From positions 496,001 through 560,000 of the forward strand of contig CAVUIU010000030.1 in NCBI GenBank assembly GCA_963741615.1: DNA of 64,000 nt. The letters are read 5' to 3'. Made by a program: the position numbers and the translations under genes. Within the stretch, counting starts at the first letter, position 1. Every line of letters begins with the position of its first letter. The stretch is from UBA9676 sp963741615. GTDB taxonomy: Bacteria > Actinomycetota > Actinomycetes > Streptosporangiales > Streptosporangiaceae. The notes beneath the pieces were generated by a model. It did not search any database. It saw nothing but the letters and a program-made list of their open reading frames with translations, and was not told the DNA's origin. Of the stretch, positions 16,814-25,195 are shown piece after piece.

Positions 16814-18352
16814 TCAGCGGCCGGTCAGGGCGGCGGCGGGCAGGCCGCGAATGGACGCGTCGAGAACCTCCGCGATATGTGCCATGGCGGGCGTCTCGCC
16901 GCCGGTGCCTGCCAGCGCAGCGGCGATCTGCAGGCTGCAGCCGGGGTTGGCGGACACGACCAGGGAAGCCCCCGTCGCCCGGACCGCGGCTGCCTTGCGC
17001 TCGCCCAGCTCGCGTGCCGCCTCCGGCTGCAGCAGGTTGTACACGCCCGCCGATCCGCAGCACGTCCCGCCGTCGCCCACCTCAGCGACCTGCAGTCCCG
17101 GGATCGCGTGCAGCAGGTCGCGCGGCTGCTGGCGGATTCGCTGCGCATGGGCCAGATGACAGGCGTCGTGGTAGGCGGCCGTGATGGGCAGTTCATGGCG
17201 TGCCGCCCGCTGCCCGCCAGCCTGGCCGAACAGTTCGGCCAGGAACTCACTCAGGTCGCGCACCTTGCCGCTGATCGCGGCGGCCCGCGTCGCCCAGCCC
17301 TCCGCGGTGTCGTCCAGCCCGGCGCCCTCTTGCCCAGCACCGGCTTGCCCGGCACCGTCTTGCCCGGCGGTCTGGGGTGCCGCGAGGAGGGCGCCGTACT
17401 CCTTCATCGCCGATCCGCAGCCCGCCGAGTTGACCACGATCGCGTCCACCCCGGCACGCTCGAAAACGGCGATCGTGCGCCGGGCGAACCCGGCCGCCTC
17501 CGATGCCCGGCCGGAATGCAGCGACAGCGCGCCGCAGCAGCCCTGGGCGCCGGGGATGATCACGTCGCAGCCCTCCGCCGCGAGCACCCGGGCCGTGGCC
17601 GCGTTGACCCCGGGGAAGAACACCTGCTGCACGCAGCCGGTGAGCATGCCGACTACCGCCCGGCGCTCGCCGCGGGCCGGCACCCGGCCGGGCAGCACAA
17701 CGCGCCTGGCCGGCGGCCGTTTGCCGGGCGGGTACTCCGGTGCCAGCCGCAGGGCGGAGGTGAGTTCGGGGGCGAGCCGCTGGGTAGCACGGCTGCGCCC
17801 GGCCAGCCGGTCGAGGCGGGCCCATTGCGCGCCGCGCAGCGGGCCCATGAGGGCCCGCAGCCGCCGGGGGTAGGGGAAGGTCGCGAAGATGGCTGTCCGC
17901 ACGGCCCGCTCCCGGAGCGTGCGGGCAGGGCCAGGGCTGAGCCCGGGCGGTGGCTCCTCGATCCAGGTACGGGCCGCCTCGATGAGCCGGTCATAGCGGA
18001 CCCCGGACGGGCAGGCCGGCACGCAGGCCATGCAGCCGAGGCAGCGGTCGACGTGGGTGGAGGCCGCCTGCGTGAGCTGAGTACCGGCGAGTACCTGGCT
18101 CATGAGATGGATGCGGCCGCGGGGCGAGTCCATCTCTTCGCCCCACAGCTGGTAGGTCGGGCAGGCGGGCAGGCAGAAGCCACAGTGGACACAGTCCGAC
18201 GCCACCGATCGCAGCTCGCCGGTGGGGTCGAGCGCATGAGCCATCGCCTCGCCGCCGGTGGGGTCGGGCGCATGAGCCGCCGCCTCGCCGGCGGTGGCGC
18301 CGTGCTTCTCCGGGGGCTGTGCGGGACCGTCTCCCCGGGTTGGCGCCGTCAT
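16814..18352 (-). CDS. glcF: Glycolate oxidase iron-sulfur subunit GlcF
   Basis: 512 residues. Two ferredoxin-like motifs, CVHCGFCLPACP and CLGCMACVPACP, bind [4Fe-4S] clusters. Two CCG domains follow (GCVQQVFFPGVN...GCCGALS and YHDACHLAHAQRI...GTCCGSAGVYNLL), which bind a further cluster in this family. It passes electrons from the GlcD/GlcE flavoproteins to the membrane quinone pool during glycolate oxidation to glyoxylate. ATG 18352 overlaps the glcE stop by one base (TGATG), giving coupling. The N-terminus holds a 12-residue tandem duplication (GEAAAHAPDPTG/GEAMAHALDPTG) and an Ala/Gly/Gln-rich linker (AGQDGAGQAGAGQEGAG) sits mid-protein; both come from short DNA repeats absent from the catalytic parts. 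Confidence 0.93.
   Translation of the reverse strand: MTAPTRGDGPAQPPEKHGATAGEAAAHAPDPTGGEAMAHALDPTGELRSVASDCVHCGFCLPACPTYQLWGEEMDSPRGRIHLMSQVLAGTQLTQAASTHVDRCLGCMACVPACPSGVRYDRLIEAARTWIEEPPPGLSPGPARTLRERAVRTAIFATFPYPRRLRALMGPLRGAQWARLDRLAGRSRATQRLAPELTSALRLAPEYPPGKRPPARRVVLPGRVPARGERRAVVGMLTGCVQQVFFPGVNAATARVLAAEGCDVIIPGAQGCCGALSLHSGRASEAAGFARRTIAVFERAGVDAIVVNSAGCGSAMKEYGALLAAPQTAGQDGAGQAGAGQEGAGLDDTAEGWATRAAAISGKVRDLSEFLAELFGQAGGQRAARHELPITAAYHDACHLAHAQRIRQQPRDLLHAIPGLQVAEVGDGGTCCGSAGVYNLLQPEAARELGERKAAAVRATGASLVVSANPGCSLQIAAALAGTGGETPAMAHIAEVLDASIRGLPAAALTGR
18219..18290 (-). repeat. 36-bp tandem duplication inside glcF
   Basis: Two copies of a 36-bp unit starting CCGGTGGGGTCG at 18219 and 18255, in frame, encoding 12 residues each. 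It lies in the non-conserved N-terminal tail, before the first cluster motif. Confidence 0.75.
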
Positions 18353-19770
18353 CAGATTCCTCCAGCGAAACGTCCGGGCGCCATCCGGTGCTCCGGATCG
18401 AACTGATCCTTGACAGCCCGCATCAGCGACAGCCCCGGCGCCGGGCCCCACAGGTCCACCAGTTCACGCACCGGGGGCGGGGCGTGCACCACGACCGCGC
18501 TGGCGAGCACGGCGCCAGCGAGCACGGCGCCAGCCAGCACCGGGCTGTCCGGCACCCGGCTGTCCGGCACCGGGCTGTCCGGCACCGGCACGGAGGCAGG
18601 CCTGGCGTCCGCCTTCCCCCGGGCGAGGGCTTCCCGCACGGCGGCGACGAAGGCAGCTACCGCGGTCGGTGGCGTGTCCGCGCCGAGTGCCACGTAGATC
18701 ACCCCGGCCGCGGCGGAGCCGGCCACCAGCGGATCGAGCGCGACCGCCGCGGCGGCGGCATCGATCACGGCAAGGAGCCGGGTCAGCGCGCCGGCCCAGA
18801 ACGCGATCCGGATCAGCGTGCCCGGCGCGCCCGTCCCGCCTGGCCCGCCGCCCGGGTCGGTGCGGCCCCACCAGCCGGGCGGGTCCGGCGAGGTCATGGC
18901 CCCGGCGCCGAGAATCTCGCGCAGGTGCGCCGCCCGCTCGGCGACCCCGGCCGGATCCCCCTCCAGCAGGACTCCCACCCGCACCGGATGATCGCGGCCG
19001 GCCCGGCTGATCTCCACCGCCGTGGGCACGAGTTCGCTGCCCGCGGCAGCTGCCACCGCCCGGCGCGCCGCGACCCGGCCGGCCGCGTCCACGGTGGTGT
19101 ACATGGCCGCCGTGGGCAGCGGATGCAGCCGGAAGACCGCCTCCACGATCAGCCCGAGCGTCCCGTAGGACCCCGCGAACAGCTTGCCGAGGTCATAGCC
19201 GGCCACGTTCTTGACCACTTTGCCGCCCGAGGAAGCGACGGTGCCGTCCGCGCGGACCACGGTGATCCCGATCACCAGGTCACGCGGCGCGCCGTAGCGC
19301 AGGCGCCGCGGGCCCGCCGTCCCGGTCGCGAGCATTCCGCCGATCGTGCCCGGGCCGGCTGATGTCGCGCTTGCCGGTTCCGGGCCGCCCGCGCCGGGCG
19401 CCACATCGAGGGCGAGTTGCTGCCCGGCCTCCGCCAGCACCTCACCGAGCCGCCCAAGTCCGGTGCCGGCCTGGACCCGCGCGACCAGATCGCCGGCCGC
19501 ATGCTCGACCACCTGGTCCAGCAGCAGCGTGTTAACCACAAGGTCGCAGCGCCTGGGCGGGGCGCCCCAGTCCATCCGGCTGCCGCTGCCGCGCGCGACC
19601 ACGGTGAGGCCCTGCCCAGCGGCGGCCCGCATCACGGCACTGGCCTCGGCCACGCTGGCCGGTGAGGCGGCGTAGCGGGGCGTCACACCGGCGACGGAGT
19701 CGCGCTCGTCCGCGGCCCGCGCCGCCGGGCAGGCGCCGGCCAGCGCCCGCAGGACGGTGTCACCGGCCAT
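18352..19770 (-). CDS. glcE: Glycolate oxidase FAD-binding subunit GlcE
   Basis: About 472 residues. FAD-binding PCMH-type domain with VVARGSGSRMDWGAPP, QAGTGLGRLGEVLAEAGQQLALD, TIGGMLATGTAGPRRLRYGAPRD and GGKVVKNVAGYDLGKLFAGSYGTLGLI. It is paired with GlcD in glycolate dehydrogenase. The C-terminal third includes degenerate repeats PVPDS/RVPDS and VLAGA, encoded by 15-bp DNA repeats around 18496-18590, and ends FDPEHRMAPGRFAGG as expected for the family. Start chosen at ATG 19770; a TTG at 19821 is possible, but the intervening sequence is an 18-bp tandem repeat (19787-19830). The stop overlaps the glcF ATG by one base. Confidence 0.9.
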   Translation of the reverse strand: MAGDTVLRALAGACPAARAADERDSVAGVTPRYAASPASVAEASAVMRAAAGQGLTVVARGSGSRMDWGAPPRRCDLVVNTLLLDQVVEHAAGDLVARVQAGTGLGRLGEVLAEAGQQLALDVAPGAGGPEPASATSAGPGTIGGMLATGTAGPRRLRYGAPRDLVIGITVVRADGTVASSGGKVVKNVAGYDLGKLFAGSYGTLGLIVEAVFRLHPLPTAAMYTTVDAAGRVAARRAVAAAAGSELVPTAVEISRAGRDHPVRVGVLLEGDPAGVAERAAHLREILGAGAMTSPDPPGWWGRTDPGGGPGGTGAPGTLIRIAFWAGALTRLLAVIDAAAAAVALDPLVAGSAAAGVIYVALGADTPPTAVAAFVAAVREALARGKADARPASVPVPDSPVPDSRVPDSPVLAGAVLAGAVLASAVVVHAPPPVRELVDLWGPAPGLSLMRAVKDQFDPEHRMAPGRFAGGI

Positions 19771-19786
19771 GCGCCACCCGCCGATC

Positions 19787-19832
19787 ACCGGCGGCCCGGG
19801 CAGGTCCGGCGGCCCGGGCAAGTCCGGCGGCC
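19787..19832 (-). repeat. 18-bp tandem repeat between glcD and glcE
   Basis: About 2.5 copies of the unit GGCGGCCCGGGCA[A/G]GTCC in the short gap upstream of glcE. It could stretch the glcE N-terminus if the TTG at 19821 were used. Confidence 0.6.
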
Positions 19833-19836
19833 GCCA

Positions 19837-21291
19837 TCAGAACTGCTCTGCCTGGCCGGAGGCGACCAGCGGGTGCAGGCCGCGCCGGGGGCCGGGCACC
19901 TCACCGCACAGCCGCGGGGTCGGGAAGACCTTGCCCGGGTTGCACAGGCCGCCGGGGTCGAACGCGCAGCGCAGCAACTGCATGGTGTCCAGGTCGTCGG
20001 CACCGAACATCTTCGGCATGTACCTGGACTTGTCCACCCCCACGCCGTGCTCGCCGGTGATGGACCCGCCGTGGGTGATGCACAGGTCCAGGATCGCCCC
20101 GGACAGTTCCTCGGCGGCGGCCGTGGCCTCCGGCGAGCCGTCGTCATAGAGCACCAGCGGGTGCAGGTTCCCGTCGCCCGCGTGGAACACGTTGGCGACC
20201 CGGATGCCGGACTCGGCCGACAGCTTCGCGATCTCGTCGAGCACCGGGCCGAGGGCGGTGCGGGGAACGACGCCGTCCTGGACGATGTAGGCCGCGCAGA
20301 TCCGGCCGACCGCGGCGAACGCCGACTTGCGGCCCACCCAGATCACGGCACGCTCGGCCGGGTCCACAGCCTCCCTGATCTCGGTCGAGCCCGCCTGCTC
20401 GCAGAGCGCGCGGACAGCGCCGGTGTCCCGGCGCACATCGGCTTCCGGACCGTCGAGTTCCACGATGAGCACGGCGCCCGCGCCCTGGGGGTAGTGGCAG
20501 GCCACAGCGGCCTCGGCGGCCTCGATCGCCAGCGCGTCCATCATCTCGATGGCCGCCGGGACGATGCCGGCCCCGATGATCGCCGACACCGCCGCCCCGC
20601 CCGCGCCGGTGGTCTCGAACGCGGCCAGCAGGCAGGTGACCATCTGCGGGATCCTGGTCAGCTTCACGATGATCTTGGTAACGATGCCGAGCGTGCCCTC
20701 CGAGCCGACGAAGGCGCCCACCAGGTCGTAGCCGGGCGAAGCCCCGGTGCCATCGCCCAGCCAGGTCAGCTCGCCCGCCGGTGTGACGATCTCCAGCCCG
20801 GTGACGTGATGCACGGTGAAGCCGTACTTGAGACAGTGGGCGCCGCCGGAGTTCTCCGCCACGTTGCCGCCGACCGAGCAGACCTGCTGGCTGGACGGAT
20901 CGGGGGCATAGAAGTAGCCAAACGGGCGTGCCGCGGTGCTCACCGACAGGTTGGTGACTCCCGGTTCGACGATGGCCCGCTGGCTGTCCGGGTCGATGGC
21001 GATGATGCGCCGCATCCGGGAGGTGACGATCAGCACCCCATCGGTGCGGGGGAGCGCCCCACCCGACAGCCCGGTGCCGCTGCCGCGGGCCACGAACGGG
21101 ATCCTGGCAGCCGCGCACACCCGGACCACCGCGGCGACCTGCTCCGCGGTCTGCGGCAGGACCACCAGCCCCGGCGCGGCACGGTGCGAGGTGAGGCCGT
21201 CGCATTCATAGGTGCGCAGGGCGAGCGGGTCGGTCACCACCCCGTCCGGGCCGCAGATCTCCACCATCGCCGGGACCAGATGCTCGATCAT
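19837..21291 (-). CDS. glcD: Glycolate oxidase FAD-linked subunit GlcD
   Basis: 484 residues. FAD-binding domain with FVARGSGTGLSGGALP and VGGNVAENSGGAHCLKYG; FAD-oxidase C-terminal domain with FHAGDGNLHPLVLYD, THGGSITGEHGVGVDK and the C-terminal FDPGGLCNPGKVFP. This is the catalytic flavoprotein of glycolate (or D-2-hydroxy acid) oxidation. ATG 21291 is preceded by GAGGGGAAACG, a strong ribosome binding site. It is the first gene of glcDEF; the order glcD-glcE-glcF on one strand with tiny gaps indicates one transcript. Malate synthase lies upstream on the same strand, separated by a hairpin and a GC-rich tandem repeat. Confidence 0.94.
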   Translation of the reverse strand: MIEHLVPAMVEICGPDGVVTDPLALRTYECDGLTSHRAAPGLVVLPQTAEQVAAVVRVCAAARIPFVARGSGTGLSGGALPRTDGVLIVTSRMRRIIAIDPDSQRAIVEPGVTNLSVSTAARPFGYFYAPDPSSQQVCSVGGNVAENSGGAHCLKYGFTVHHVTGLEIVTPAGELTWLGDGTGASPGYDLVGAFVGSEGTLGIVTKIIVKLTRIPQMVTCLLAAFETTGAGGAAVSAIIGAGIVPAAIEMMDALAIEAAEAAVACHYPQGAGAVLIVELDGPEADVRRDTGAVRALCEQAGSTEIREAVDPAERAVIWVGRKSAFAAVGRICAAYIVQDGVVPRTALGPVLDEIAKLSAESGIRVANVFHAGDGNLHPLVLYDDGSPEATAAAEELSGAILDLCITHGGSITGEHGVGVDKSRYMPKMFGADDLDTMQLLRCAFDPGGLCNPGKVFPTPRLCGEVPGPRRGLHPLVASGQAEQF

Positions 21292-21349
21292 CGTTTCCCC
21301 TCGGTGCGGTGTCACTACTCCCAGGTTCCCCCCTTCCGGAGCTGAATTC

Positions 21350-21402
21350 CATGATCACGGACGATTCTCTGCGCATAGGGCAGGAGAACGTCCGTGATCA
21401 TG
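21350..21402. repeat. Long hairpin between aceB and glcD (terminator-like)
   Basis: Perfect 14-bp arms CATGATCACGGACG (21350-21363) and their complement (21389-21402); the 25-nt interior adds further pairing (TTCTC with GAGAA, and a central GCGCAT). The arm starts CATGATC like the hairpin after miaB. It lies 3' of aceB and 5' of glcD on the transcribed strand, with no U-tract, so it may partly separate the two. Confidence 0.65.
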
Positions 21403-21494
21403 AGCAGGCCGGGCAGGCAGACCGCCTGGCAGGCGGGCAGGCGGGGCAGGCGGGGCAGGCGGACCCACCGGGCAGGCGGGGCAGGCCGGGTGGG
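21403..21494. repeat. GC-rich tandem repeat downstream of aceB
   Basis: Irregular repeats of a 9-10 bp unit of the form GGGCAGGCG / GGGCAGGCC fill the 92 bp between the hairpin and the aceB stop codon. No gene is seen. Confidence 0.6.
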
Positions 21495-23099
21495 TCAGGG
21501 CATGCGCTCGTAGGCGGGGAGGGTGAGGAACTCGGCGTAGTCGTCGGCGAGGGCAACCTCGGTGAACAGGGCGACCGCCTGGTCGTAACGTGGCGCGTCG
21601 AATGCGGCGCCCGCGTTTGCGCGGATGGCCGCGAGCTCCTCGCGGATGATCCGCTCGACCAGGTCCCGGGTGACCGGGGGGCCGTCGTCGAGGATGACGT
21701 CGTTATGCAGCCACTGCCAGACCTGTGACCGGGAGATCTCGGCGGTGGCGGCATCCTCCATCAGGTTGAAGATCGCCACCGCGCCGTTGCCGCCGAGCCA
21801 GTTGGCCAGGTACTGCAGGGCGACGCTGACGTTGTTGCGCAGGCCCGCCTCGGTGATCACGCCCGGAGTCTTGGCCACCGCCAGCAGGTCCTGGGCGGAG
21901 ACGCTGACCTCCTCCCGCAGCCGGTCCAGGTGGTTGGGCCGGTCGCCGAGCGCGGCGTCGAAGACCTCCTTGCACAGGGGTACCAGGTCGGGGTGGGCGA
22001 CCCAGGAGCCGTCGAACCCGTCCCCCGATTCGCGGGTCTTGTCGTCACGCACCTTGGCCAGCGCGTTGGCGGTCACCTCCGGGTCGCGGCGGTTCGGGAT
22101 GAAGGCGGCCATCCCGCCCATCGCGTGCGCGCCCCGGCGGTGGCAGGTCTTCACCAGCAGTTCGGTGTAGGCGCGCATGAACGGCGCGGTCATGGTGACC
22201 GAGTTGCGCTCGGGCAGGACGAAGTCGCGTCCGCGCGAGCGGAACTTCTTGATGACGCTGAACAGGTAGTCCCACCGGCCCGCGTTCAGCCCGGCGCTGT
22301 GCTCGCGCAGTTCGTAGAGGATCTCCTCCATCTCGAACGCGGCCGGGATGGTCTCGACCAGGACGGTCGCCCGGATGGTGCCCCGGGGAATGCCGAGGGT
22401 GTCCTGGGCCAGGTTGAAGGCGTCGTTCCAGAGCCTGGCCTCCAGGTGGCTCTCCATCTTGGGCAGGTAGAAGTACGGCCCCTGGCCCCGGTCGAGCTGG
22501 CGCCGTGCGCAGTGGAAGAAGTACAGCGCGAAGTCGAACAGGCTGCCCGACACCCGCTCGCCGTCCACCAGCAGGTGCTTCTCGTCCAGGTGCCAGCCGC
22601 GTGGCCGGACCACGATCGTCGCGAGCTCCTCGTCGGGCAGCAGCCGGTAGGACTTGCCTTCCTCGCTGGTGAAATCGATGGTGCGGTCGAGGGTGTCCTT
22701 CAGGTTGAGCTGGCCGATGATCATGTTCTCCCAGAGCGGCGTGTTCGCGTCCTCGAAGTCGGCGAGCCACACGTTCGCGCCGGAGTTGAGCGCGTTGATG
22801 GTCATCTTCCGCTCTGTGGGGCCGGTGATCTCCACCCGGCGGTCCACCAGGCCGGGCGCGGGTGGCGCCACCCGCCAGCTGGAATCCTGCCTGATCTGGC
22901 GGGTGCCCGGGAGGAAGTCGAGGGTCCCGCCTGCCGAGAGTTCCTGCTGCCGGGCCGCCCGCGCCGCGAGCAGCCCGGCCCGCGTGGCGCCGAGCTCGCG
23001 CTGGAGCGAGGCAATCAGGCGCAGCGCGTCCGGGGTGAGGATCTCGTCGTACCGGTCTCCGGGTGGGCCGATGATCTCGACGCCCTCGCCAGCCGCCAT
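21495..23099 (-). CDS. aceB: Malate synthase A
   Basis: 534 residues, the usual length of the A-type enzyme. Seen: ITGPTERKMTINALNSGANV and WLADFEDANTPLWENMI with active-site Arg/Glu/Asp positions, TIRATVLVETIPAAFEMEEIL, GLNAGRWDYLFSVIKKF, and C-terminal SRSQVWQWLHN with EEL downstream. It condenses glyoxylate with acetyl-CoA to malate. No isocitrate lyase gene is in the window; instead glcDEF downstream on the same strand would feed it glyoxylate from glycolate. ATG 23099 has GGAGGAGC 5 nt upstream. The upstream gap contains a GTGATCAC palindrome at 23120-23127 that could be an operator. Confidence 0.96.
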   Translation of the reverse strand: MAAGEGVEIIGPPGDRYDEILTPDALRLIASLQRELGATRAGLLAARAARQQELSAGGTLDFLPGTRQIRQDSSWRVAPPAPGLVDRRVEITGPTERKMTINALNSGANVWLADFEDANTPLWENMIIGQLNLKDTLDRTIDFTSEEGKSYRLLPDEELATIVVRPRGWHLDEKHLLVDGERVSGSLFDFALYFFHCARRQLDRGQGPYFYLPKMESHLEARLWNDAFNLAQDTLGIPRGTIRATVLVETIPAAFEMEEILYELREHSAGLNAGRWDYLFSVIKKFRSRGRDFVLPERNSVTMTAPFMRAYTELLVKTCHRRGAHAMGGMAAFIPNRRDPEVTANALAKVRDDKTRESGDGFDGSWVAHPDLVPLCKEVFDAALGDRPNHLDRLREEVSVSAQDLLAVAKTPGVITEAGLRNNVSVALQYLANWLGGNGAVAIFNLMEDAATAEISRSQVWQWLHNDVILDDGPPVTRDLVERIIREELAAIRANAGAAFDAPRYDQAVALFTEVALADDYAEFLTLPAYERMP

Positions 23100-23392
23100 G
23101 CCGGGCTCCTCCCAGTGGGGTGATCACATACTGGATACACCGTTGCGATCGTGAGACTGACGCTAGCTCCCTGCTGTGAGCCGGGTCAAAGGCGGCCGGC
23201 CCCGGCCGTCCCCGGCCGGGAACGACGGGCGGCCCGGCCACCGGCCAGGGCACAAGCAGGACCCCCCGGGTGTTATTGAAGTGAACGAATTCGCCGGGCA
23301 TGGCAGCATTGACGCACCACCGCCCGGCGAAAGCCGCGGCCGACGCCCTTGACATCAGCGGTGAACTGCTCGGCCACCGACCCAAGGCAGCG

Positions 23393-24805
23393 ATGACTTC
23401 TTCCGAAGACCACACCGGCGAACTCGACCTCGCTGACCGGCATGCCCTGCGCCGGGTCGCGGGCCTGTCCACCGAACTCACCGACGTCACCGAGGTCGAG
23501 TACCGGGCGCTGCGGCTGGAGCGCGTGGTGCTCATCGGCGTGTGGACCGAAGGGACGCTGGCCGCGGCGGAGAACTCCCTGCGCGAGCTGTCCCGGCTGG
23601 CCGAGACCGCCGGGTCCGTCGTGCTGGACGGCCTGGTGCAGCGGCGCGGCCGGCCCGACCCGGCCACCTACGTCGGCGCGGGCAAGGCGGCCGAGCTGGC
23701 GGACCTGGTGATGGCGACCGGCGCCGACACGGTCATCTGCGATAACGAGCTCACTCCCGGCCAGCTGCGCCGCTTGGAGGGCGTGGTGAAGGTGAAGGTC
23801 ATCGACCGCACCGCCCTCATCCTCGACATCTTCGCGCAGCACGCCCGGAGCAAGGAGGGCAAGGCCCAAGTGGAGCTGGCGCAGCTCCAGTACCTGCTGC
23901 CGAGGCTGCGCGGCTGGGGTGAGTCGCTGTCCCGGCAGGCGGGCGGCCGGGTGGCCGGCGGCGGTGGCATCGGCACCCGCGGCCCCGGCGAGACCAAGAT
24001 AGAGACCGACCGGCGCCGGATCCGGGCGCGCACGGCCAAGCTGCGCCGCCAGATCGCGGCGATGTCGGTGGGCCGCGAGACCCAGCGCGGGCAGCGGCGC
24101 CGCCGGGAGGTTCCGGCGGTCGCCATCGCGGGTTACACCAATGCCGGGAAGTCGAGCCTGCTCAACCGGCTGACCGGAGCCGGCGTGCTGGTGGATGACT
24201 CGCTGTTCGCCACCCTGGACCCCGCCGTGCGCCGGGCCAGGACGCCGTCCGGCCGCTGGTTCACCCTCACCGACACCGTGGGTTTCGTCCGGCACCTGCC
24301 GCACCAGCTGGTGGAGGCGTTCCGATCCACGCTGGAGGAGGTCGCGCAGGCCGACCTCATTCTGCATGTGGTGGACGGCAGTGACGCCGACCCGCAGGCG
24401 CAGATGGCGGCCGTCCGCGAGGTGCTCGCCGAGATCGGCGCCGCGGACGTGCCGGAGATCGTGGTCATCAACAAGTCCGACACCGCCGACCCCATCGAGG
24501 TCAAGGGGCTGCAGGCCAGGGAGCGGGGGTGCGTGGTGGTCTCGGCCCGCACCGGGGCCGGCATCGAGGACCTGCTCGCCGCCGTTGACGACCGGCTGCC
24601 CCGGCGTGACCAGGAGGTCCGCGCGCTCGTGCCCTACGGGCGGGGTGACCTGGTGGCGCGGGTGCACCAGGAGGGGGAGGTGCTCGCGGTGCGGCACGCG
24701 GCGGAAGGCACCGAGCTGACCGCGCGTGTCCCGCCCGCCCTGGCGGCCGAGTTGACCGGCTTGGCGGTCACTCCGGTGACGGCCGGAAGAAATGCAATCG
24801 ATTAG
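23393..24805 (+). CDS. hflX: Ribosome-associated GTPase HflX
   Basis: About 470 residues. HflX N-terminal domain (VVLDGLVQRRGRPDPATYVGAGKAAEL fold), linker GGGGIGTRGPGETKIETDRR, then G domain: G1 GYTNAGKSSLLNRL, G3 DTVGFVRHLP, G4 NKSD, G5 SARTG. HflX splits stalled 70S or 100S ribosomes in a GTP-dependent way. ATG 23393 was chosen: AAGG lies 6 nt upstream and the conserved DLADRHALRRVAGLSTELTDV follows soon after; the frame is open from ATG 23300. Diverges from aceB. In Streptomyces it lies in the dapF/recA neighbourhood, in agreement with its place here. Confidence 0.95.
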   Translation: MTSSEDHTGELDLADRHALRRVAGLSTELTDVTEVEYRALRLERVVLIGVWTEGTLAAAENSLRELSRLAETAGSVVLDGLVQRRGRPDPATYVGAGKAAELADLVMATGADTVICDNELTPGQLRRLEGVVKVKVIDRTALILDIFAQHARSKEGKAQVELAQLQYLLPRLRGWGESLSRQAGGRVAGGGGIGTRGPGETKIETDRRRIRARTAKLRRQIAAMSVGRETQRGQRRRREVPAVAIAGYTNAGKSSLLNRLTGAGVLVDDSLFATLDPAVRRARTPSGRWFTLTDTVGFVRHLPHQLVEAFRSTLEEVAQADLILHVVDGSDADPQAQMAAVREVLAEIGAADVPEIVVINKSDTADPIEVKGLQARERGCVVVSARTGAGIEDLLAAVDDRLPRRDQEVRALVPYGRGDLVARVHQEGEVLAVRHAAEGTELTARVPPALAAELTGLAVTPVTAGRNAID

Positions 24806-25195
24806 CAGAAACCAGTTATTGCCGGTGCCGCGGCCATCCCGGTAGGTCACTACCTGCAGAAATGGCCGCTTTGGGCCCTGATCTGGGCCCGGGCCGGGCC
24901 GCGCCGGTACGCTAACCTCCCGAAGCTACCGGGTTGGCCCGCTTCGCGGAAAGGACCAGAAATCGGGCCGCCGATCTTCGTATACAGCCTGTACAAGGAC
25001 CCACTTGTGCAATAGCGTGACTGAACCGATATGTTGGTTGCCGCATCTTCGCGGCGCCCGGTTTGTTCATGATCACGGTGAGCTACTTCGGGTGCCCGGC
25101 GGTGTTCTATGACAAGGCACGAGCCATGGCAGGTGACCGCAGATGATGCAGGGGGTCCCGAGCAGGGGGATCCTCGCGCGGGGGAGGGCTCATCG
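24806..25195 (+). other. 390-bp non-coding gap before hutI
   Basis: No gene is convincing here. Seen in order: GGTAG/CTACC short hairpin near 24839-24853; an imperfect inverted repeat CTTCGTATACAG (24976-24987) facing CTGTACAAG (24989-24997); TAGCGT (25013-25018) as a -10 candidate; a small hairpin GCCGC/GCGGC (25040-25055); and CATGATCACGGTGAGCTAC from about 25068, resembling one arm of the 21350-21402 hairpin without its partner. It marks the junction between the recA-hflX block and the hutI-holA-lepA block. Confidence 0.5.
24976..24997 (+). promoter_or_regulatory. Possible GntR/HutC-like operator upstream of hutI
   Basis: CTTCGTATACAG and CTGTACAAG form an imperfect inverted repeat with the perfect core TACAG-C-CTGTA. 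It overlaps the -35 region of a TAGCGT promoter. HutC-type repressors bind TTGTATATACAA-like sites, so a repressor role at hutI is a guess based on similarity. Confidence 0.35.

Noticed and set aside
21403..21494. The GGGCAGGCG repeats as an array with spacers
   Set aside because: Units are back to back and irregular, so they are a simple GC-rich tandem repeat.
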